A DNA stretch of 64,000 nt. Origin: Leuctra nigra (lineage: Eukaryota; Arthropoda; Insecta; Plecoptera; Leuctridae). The stretch spans positions 15,036,345-15,100,344 of the forward strand of contig OW203762.1 in the NCBI GenBank assembly GCA_934045905.1. Reading direction: 5' to 3'. Below are positions 57,786 to 64,000 of this stretch, one piece after another (position 1 is the first letter of the stretch; each line of letters starts with the position of its first letter). The position numbers were made by a program, and so were the translations under genes. A model generated the notes under the pieces. The model had not been told where the DNA came from. It did no database searches and worked only from the letters and a program-made list of their open reading frames with translations.

Positions 57786-59139
57786 CAGTAAACGGAAAAA
57801 AAAACAAAAAAAAACAGAGGTCCGTGCCAAAAGAGCCAAAAGGAGACGCTCGCTTCGCTCGCTCAATAATAAATTACCTGATTCACCAGTTCAAAAGAAC
57901 AGTATTTAAATACCAACCAGGTAAAAATCTTTAAACTCTGGAGTATAAATATTTTAATTTTGAACAATAAGTATACCAACGATAATTTAACATGGGAACG
58001 GGAAGGGACTCTAATTTTACTCCTTGTGAATAATTGACATGTTGTTTTTAATTAATTTTAAAATTAAGTTTTAATATAGTAGAGAGTTTTGAATAATGTG
58101 AAATTGCTTCTAGCTCAAAATTTCAAAAAAGTGACTCAGGAACATTTTACATTATGTCAATGTCTTCTTTGCAAGCTACACTAAAAATGATGTCTAATTT
58201 CATGAAAGAGAAGATCTGTATTCTTAAATTAGTATTCTAGTGTTGAAGGAGAAAGGAATTTTGTGATTGGAATCATGTGAAAGAACTAAATTGTTGCACC
58301 TTAATATATCTGTATTTGTTTGAATGGAAACACATAATTCAAGAAACAATTGCAACATTCGTTTGACAACGGCAAGTGAATAAAGTGAGAAACATACAAG
58401 ATCAATCTAATCATTCAGGGTTGTAATTGAACTATCGATATAGAACACAAAGACAAACAAGTTAAGTTTAGTTTTAATAAAATGGTTGAATATAATACAG
58501 AAGGCGCACATAATGTAGGTATCTAGTCGGGCGCTAGCTCGACGCTGCCAAGCACCGCTCTAATACAACGTGCGAGCTACTACCAGACTTATACTGCAAG
58601 CGCTTCGGGCCCGATTTCGGGGTGTCAGTACGCATGCAAGCATTTAGAAATGAAAGTTGAAAACCATGGTTATCGGGTATATTTAGCCACCTGACAACAC
58701 CTAACCAAATATCAAAGTGCTGCGATCATCCCTTCGGGGTGAATTTTGGGCCTCAAACATGCAAGGATTGACTTTCATGTTAGTTAGTTAGTTAGTTAGT
58801 TAGTTAGGCACGGTCAATTTGTTTGCCCCTCTCCACAGGTTGAACGGTTTATCCTAGAGTGTTGAAATTTGGCAGAGACATAGAGTCATATTTATAGCAG
58901 TGCCCTTTGAAAGAAAATCTGAAACATTTTGACCGGAAGTGAAGTTATTACAATTTTAAATTTTAAATATTTTAAAAGTCAAACGGGTCCATCGAGAGTT
59001 TTGAAATTTGGCAACAATAAAGACAATGTATTGCTAGACACTCCACTTCAAGAAAAATCAATAAATTTAAACCGGAAGTGGGAAAATTATCAATATTTAC
59101 GTTCCGCCCTTCTTCTTTGATACACTAAACAGCGGCTCT
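57786..59139. other. Gene-less stretch
   Basis: A GTTA microsatellite lies at about 58780-58806. Two ACCGGAAGTG motifs (near 58933 and 59072) recall the modules of the composite element. A patch near 58530-58640 is more GC-rich. No exon is recognised. Confidence 0.5.
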
Positions 59140-59225
59140 AATTCCCATCGGACTGATAGCTCATGTTAGGAAGGCAGCTGGCTTCGACATCTGCATAACA
59201 CGTTCGATTCCCGATCCCGGAAAAC
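59140..59225 (+). repeat. tRNA-like module, probable SINE head
   Basis: GATAGCTCATGTTAGGAAGG resembles box A, and ACGTTCGATTCCC resembles box B about 30 nt later, followed by a T-run. The cloverleaf is not convincing, so this is called SINE-like and not a tRNA gene. Confidence 0.45.
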
Positions 59226-59459
59226 TTTTTTTTTCATATATTATTTTTTAATTTGTATAAGCGATGATACCTTCATGGATATATATTCAAATGAGAGGTC
59301 CAGGGATGCTGTGAAGATCATCAATAGACCGAAACATCGCAATCGCGGCACGCCAGTTGCCATCGTGAACACTGAAGATATCAGGGAATCAGGAATTGCG
59401 CACGTCGTTTTACGCTCCACCTTTCTTCTTTGATATACTACACAGGTTTATATTTCAGT

Positions 59460-59530
59460 GTGGCGAATTGGCTCGGTCACATGAGGCAAGTGACTTCGAT
59501 CACGGCGTTGCCGGGTTCGATCCCCGTAAC
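59460..59530 (+). repeat. tRNA-like module in duplication copy 1
   Basis: ATTGGCTCGGTCACATGAGG (box-A-like) is followed by CCGGGTTCGATCCCCG (box-B-like) at tRNA spacing, then a T-rich run. It is repeated at 60401-60470 by the surrounding duplication. It reads as a tRNA-derived SINE head or a degenerate tRNA. Confidence 0.5.
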
Positions 59531-60400
59531 AAACGTTTTATTTTTTATCTTTTTATTTACTTAAAAAATGTTTAACCTTCTTGTGTATATATTCAAAATG
59601 TTAATCCGAATACATTCAACGATTACATAGCTACTCTTTTTAATATTATACTCATTGGACTCTAGTAATGATTGTCAATGTACACGTTGTACGTAAAGTT
59701 GTGCAATAAAACAATTCGTGGTCATGCTAATCAACAGAATCTTGGTGGCTCAGTTACTAAACTAGAAACCACACAAAAAAGGTTCCATTACTGGGTGCAT
59801 AAGGTTGTCACAGCTTTTAATTTATCCGAATTATTTAATTATGTAAAATACAGTTAATTAAGTAAATAGTACAATTCAGTGAAGGCTCCATAACTAATAT
59901 TCAGAGTATTAGGTGTTTACAACTTTTCATTTGTCACACTTATTTAATTATTTAAAATAGAGTTAATTTGTCAATATTGGTGGCTCAACAAGAAACAAGA
60001 ACATTACGAAACAAGAAACCAGACAAAAAGGCTCCATTACGTGCATCCATTACGTGCATTAGGTTCTAAAATTAATTTAATTATTTTAATTATGCTAATT
60101 TGTCAATCTTGATGGCTCAGTTACGAAACAATAAACCACACAAAAAGGCTCCATTACTAGGTATATTAGGTGCTCTTTGCTCCTAATACTCTAAGAGACT
60201 AATGCTCTGGTGCTCTGGTACATTTTTAATAAATGAGACTACCAATGGATGCTGTGAAGATCATCAATAGACAGAAACATCGCCATCGCGGCACGCCGGT
60301 TGCCATCGTGAACAGTGAAGATATCAGGAAAACAGGAATTGCGCACGTCGTTTTACGCTCTACCTTTCTTCTTTGATATACTACACAGGTTTAAATTCAG

Positions 60401-60470
60401 TGTGGCGAATTGGCTCGGTCACATGAGGCAAGTGACTTCGATCACGGCGTTGCCGGGTTCGATCCCCGTA
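60401..60470 (+). repeat. tRNA-like module in duplication copy 2
   Basis: Its A-box-like and B-box-like parts are identical to those of the copy at 59460-59530. Retention of both boxes in both copies is compatible with recent duplication and does not prove activity. Confidence 0.5.
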
Positions 60471-61190
60471 ACAAATGTTTTATTTTTTTATCTTTTTCTT
60501 TACTTAAAAAATGTTTAACCTTCTTGTGTATATATTCAAAATGTTAATCCGAATACATTCAACGATTACATAGCAACTCTTTTTAATATTATACTCATTG
60601 GACTCTAATAATGATTGTCAATGTACACGTTGTACGTAAAGTTGTGCAATAAAACAATTCGTGGTCATGCTAATCAACAGAATCTTGGTGGCCTCAGTTA
60701 CTAAACTAGAAACCACACAAAAAATGCTCCATTACTGGGTGCATAAGGTTGTCACAGCTTTTAATTTATCCGAATTATTTAATTATGTAAAATTCAGGTA
60801 ATTTAGTAAATAGTAAAATTCAGTAAAGGCTCCATTACTAATATTCAGGGTATTACGTGTTTACAACTTTTCATTTGTCACACTTATATATTATTTAAAA
60901 TAGAGTTAATTTGTCAATATTGGTGGCTCAACAAGAAACAAGAACAACACGAAACAAGAAACCACACAAAAAGGCTCCATTACGTGCATCCATTACGTGA
61001 TCACAACTTTAAGTTTCTAAAATAAATTTAATTATTTTAATTATGCAAATTTGTCGATCTTGATGGTTCAGATACGAAACAAGAAACCACACAAAATGGC
61101 TCCATTACTAGGTTTATTAGGTGTTTACAACTTAGTAAAAATTATTTCATTATTTCAGATGTTGTAATCTGTCAATCTTAGAAGCTCGGT

Positions 61191-62393
61191 TACAATAAAC
61201 AAGAAACTACACTAAATGGTCCATGATAATTAATGGAAATCTGTGGGTATGAGAGATTTAAATTTCATTTCATCATCCAACAATGCTTACGTTAAAAAGT
61301 TAGAATAATAAAACGCTTTTAAATTGTCATGATTTATTTCCAAACTGTGAGTCAAAGTCTCATCAAGTGACATTGTTTAATGGAAATAAATGAAACTGAA
61401 ACTGATGTTCCTCCTAATCTGACACTAATAAAATAAACATTGGTTTTGATGCAGACGTTATATACGAAAGTGGTCTGGCTTGTTTACATCGGCAATACAA
61501 TAATATTCTTCAAGTATCTAGGCAATAGCACGAAGTTGTTTCCTGGTTTGAAAATATGAAAATATTATCTTCCACAGCAACATCACAAAACAATATAATA
61601 ATCACTAAATAAGATCAGTGGACTAATTAAAATGCAAGCTCGATAACTGTTTACAAGTACCTATAGAAGAAGACAACAATACTAAATGGACATCGATCGT
61701 ATTTGCCATGAACAAACAAATGTAAACATTAAGTTGACCTGACAGGGAGAGGCAGAGAGGTGGATATGCCAGGTATAGGCCGGCCCATGCTATCCGTGTA
61801 CATAGGCGAGTAAGGCGGGTAGCGTAAATTTCATCACCCGTCATACTCCTTCCCACCAGCACTATAAACACCAGGTGGCTCAGCTAGTTAATCTTAACTA
61901 AGTTCCTTTTAAGTTACATTGCCTTCCAAAAACCATCCGGATTTTATTTAAAATGTGTTGTAAACATCTGTAAGCCTGCACGCTTTACCAATTGAGTTTA
62001 TACTTCGGAACTTTGACATAAAAGAGTGAACATGGGAGAATTTAAAAATTAGGAAACGCATTTGCAATCATCTTTCGTGTACCTTTCAGTTTACCTAGTG
62101 GCGACAAATACGCGTTTTACGAGATGAACGCACAAATTCCGGTTTACACCGGAACAATACACCTACAATTTACGTTATTCACATGACTCAAAGCTGTGAA
62201 CTTTTAACAAATTATAATTTGATATAACTCAAATTCAACCAAAAGAAATGGACCCTTTCGTTATACTAACTTCGGAACTATTGAAATAAAAACAGAAAAC
62301 TTTAGACAAGAAGTGACGTTGTTGGCGTTAACTGTAACGATAGGTAACACTTAATGATCAGTGAAAGCTGCTATAAACTTATACCCCATATGA
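61191..62393. other. Gene-less stretch
   Basis: AT-rich sequence with no recognised exon, RNA gene or element. Confidence 0.45.
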
Positions 62394-63128
62394 CATGTTG
62401 TACAAAAACAAAAACTTGTAAAAAAAACTGCCAAGCACCTTCCCACTTAAAACAATTGAGATCTAAAAGAAGGGCCAAGCAATAATATATTGTTTAAACA
62501 TTTTCGCACTTAAAATTCGTGAAATCATTTCGCCCAGTTACTGCCGCCAAGCACAACACTAAAAACCTAATGTTGTGTCCAAATTTGAAGAATACAATCT
62601 AAGTGAACCATCATTGTAAATTTAACAAAATTATAAAAATTAAAAACGACTTCAAAATAAATTTAAAATTGAAATTAAAAAAATTAAAAATAAAGCTTGG
62701 CGCATTGAATTTGCACCGACCATATTGTAGACTTCCTCTATCTTCTTCCTACTTTCTGTCTTTCTTCGGCTCCTTTATCGTCATCTTCTTTCTTATGTTG
62801 CCTTCTTCTTGACACAATGCGCCTAGCTTTATTTTTATTTTTTTTAATTTCAATTTTAAATTTATTTTGAAGTCGTTTTTAATTTTTATAATTTTGTTAA
62901 ATTTACAATGATGGTTCACTTAGATTGTATTCTTCAAATTTGGACACAACATTAGGTTTTTAGTGTTGTGCTTGGCGGCAGTAACTGGGCGAAATGATTT
63001 CACGAATTTTAAGTGCGAAAATGTTTAAACAATATATTATTGCTTGGCCCTTCTTTTAGATCTCAATTGTTTTAAGTGGGAAGGTGCTTGGCAGTTTTTT
63101 TTACAAGTTTTTGTTTTTGTACAACATG
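62394..63128. repeat. Giant hairpin: 314-bp near-perfect inverted arms
   Basis: The arms 62394-62707 and 62815-63128 are almost exact reverse complements, from CATGTTGTACAAAAAC at the outer end to AATAAAGCTTGGCGCATTG at the inner end. The loop is 107 bp. The arms contain GCCAAGCACC, GCCAAGCAAT, GCCAAGCACA and CTTGGCGCA, the same motif grammar as the hairpins at 20.2 and 40.0 kb, although the rest of the sequence is different. Confidence 0.95.
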
Positions 63129-64000
63129 GAATTAACGGTAGATATTCTATTTTGGACAAGCGTATTTATAGGGCCAGGCTTTCAATACTATGCTAAATTT
63201 TAAACAGTTGATTAGGACTAACTTGACATGGCAAGAACCAATGACATTCCTTGAATGCACATTTTTACATTAGCATAACATTGACAAACAGGACCTTTAA
63301 GTTCACATTCTCAAATGTAATTTTATTTATACAAATTGCCATTCAAAGACATATTTAAACTTTTTATGGTGTTTTAATTGAGTTTTGTCAGTTTACTAAT
63401 CCTGTGCTGCTATCTCTAATAAAAAATGAACTCATTATGCACATGATGCGTTTTGAAACTCTATGTGGAGTGGTCATTTTCCTGTTGATGGTTCCATTTA
63501 AATCTCATTTTGATTATAAACATTGTGGAGGACACAAGGGACCAACCAGAACTGGCTCAGGTACTGCGTTGACAATATCTGAAGTGAAAGAAAAACACAA
63601 CCTGATGACTCTTGTTTCAAGGGGAATACATCATTTAACCCCACACAATGTCTTGCTGATATTTTTCCTGACGAAATATATTTTAGGAAACGATTTAGAA
63701 GTCAAGTTATGATCTCTTCTGATCAGTTAGCATAATTATCTTATATTTATTTTATTTAACTATGTACCAGTCATTTCCAAAACGAATCCAAAACCAAAAT
63801 TAACGCCCACATTTAATTTCATCTAATCAATTTTGTTAATGATTTTTATAAGAAGGTTCTCCGAATAAAAAACGAACTCTCTCGAGTTGTAGAATGGATT
63901 AGAAACGTATAATATTGAATGTATGACTGCAATGTAGACAAACAATACATTGTTATTGTGGGATGAATAATTTTCATGCAATTGATGATATAGGAAAATT
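63129..64000. other. Gene-less right end, with one unassigned ORF
   Basis: An ORF of about 102 codons (63404-63712, +) has a hydrophobic start and no recognised motif. Its length is within chance expectation for this window. No splice context supports it. Confidence 0.35.

Larger units (their letters stand above)
59305..61190 (+). repeat. Tandem duplication of a ~943-bp unit
   Basis: GATGCTGTGAAGATCATCAA begins the unit at 59305 and again at 60248. Sequence then matches for about 900 bp with roughly 90-95% identity, through the tRNA-like module, AATGTACACGTTGTACGTAA and a string of GGTGGCTCA..GAAACCACACAAAAAGGCTC sub-repeats. The sub-repeats recur several times inside each unit at roughly 100-240-bp intervals. 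No gene is recognised in either copy. Confidence 0.88.

Noticed and set aside
59460..59530. Genuine tRNA gene
   Set aside because: Box A and B are present, but acceptor and anticodon stems do not pair convincingly. The copies lie in a repeat, so a SINE-like call is safer.
63404..63712. 102-codon ORF near the right edge
   Set aside because: It has no recognised motif, no clear splice or promoter context, and a length that chance can explain. It is mentioned in the gap entry only.

Overview
This window is eukaryotic nuclear DNA, most likely from an insect, possibly a hemipteran (the order is a guess). The evidence is spliced genes with GT..AG introns, a pickpocket-type DEG/ENaC channel, a DUF229 protein, a Ly6 protein, AATAAA signals, and dense AT-rich interspersed repeats with jockey/CR1-like and RTE-like retrotransposons. 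No bacterial features were seen.

Layout. (1) 0-4.4 kb: foldback and terminal-inverted-repeat elements plus non-coding DNA. (2) 4.4-12.5 kb (+): an 11-exon DEG/ENaC (pickpocket) channel gene. All its splice phases agree and give a 489-aa model. Two of its introns are filled by tandem arrays made from the 3' splice site plus the start of the next exon (92-bp units in intron 1, 147/111-bp units in intron 6). (3) 12.5-25.4 kb: an RTE-like LINE with a 12-bp target duplication, hairpin elements, and otherwise empty sequence. (4) 25.4-29.4 kb (-): a Ly6/three-finger, probably GPI-anchored protein, whose first part is amplified upstream into about 28 tandem copies of 132 (or 130) bp. (5) 32.0-37.0 kb (+): a five-exon gene for a small cysteine-rich single-pass membrane protein with a PPxY tail (CYYR1/shisa-like architecture). 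A jockey/CR1-like LINE and a small MITE lie in one intron. (6) 39.0-42.5 kb: a composite hairpin element that also occurs inverted at 20.2-21.6 kb, and RT relics. (7) 43.0-45.3 kb (+): a two-exon DUF229 (sulfatase-fold) protein. (8) 46.6-53.8 kb (+): a two-exon gene for a 2005-aa repetitive, CxC-rich, highly charged protein that I do not recognise. (9) 54-64 kb: no gene recognised. It holds an RT relic, hairpins, a 0.94-kb tandem duplication carrying tRNA-like modules, and a 735-bp giant hairpin.

The genes do not form a pathway; they are independent single genes. The most striking property is that three exons in two unrelated genes have been amplified in the same way. In both channel arrays the unit carries a splice acceptor plus the 5' part of the exon, and the Ly6 unit may too. 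Separately, several unrelated hairpin elements share a GCCAAG(T/C) motif in their arms. All gene models are predictions from reading frames, splice phases and motif recognition; no search was run.
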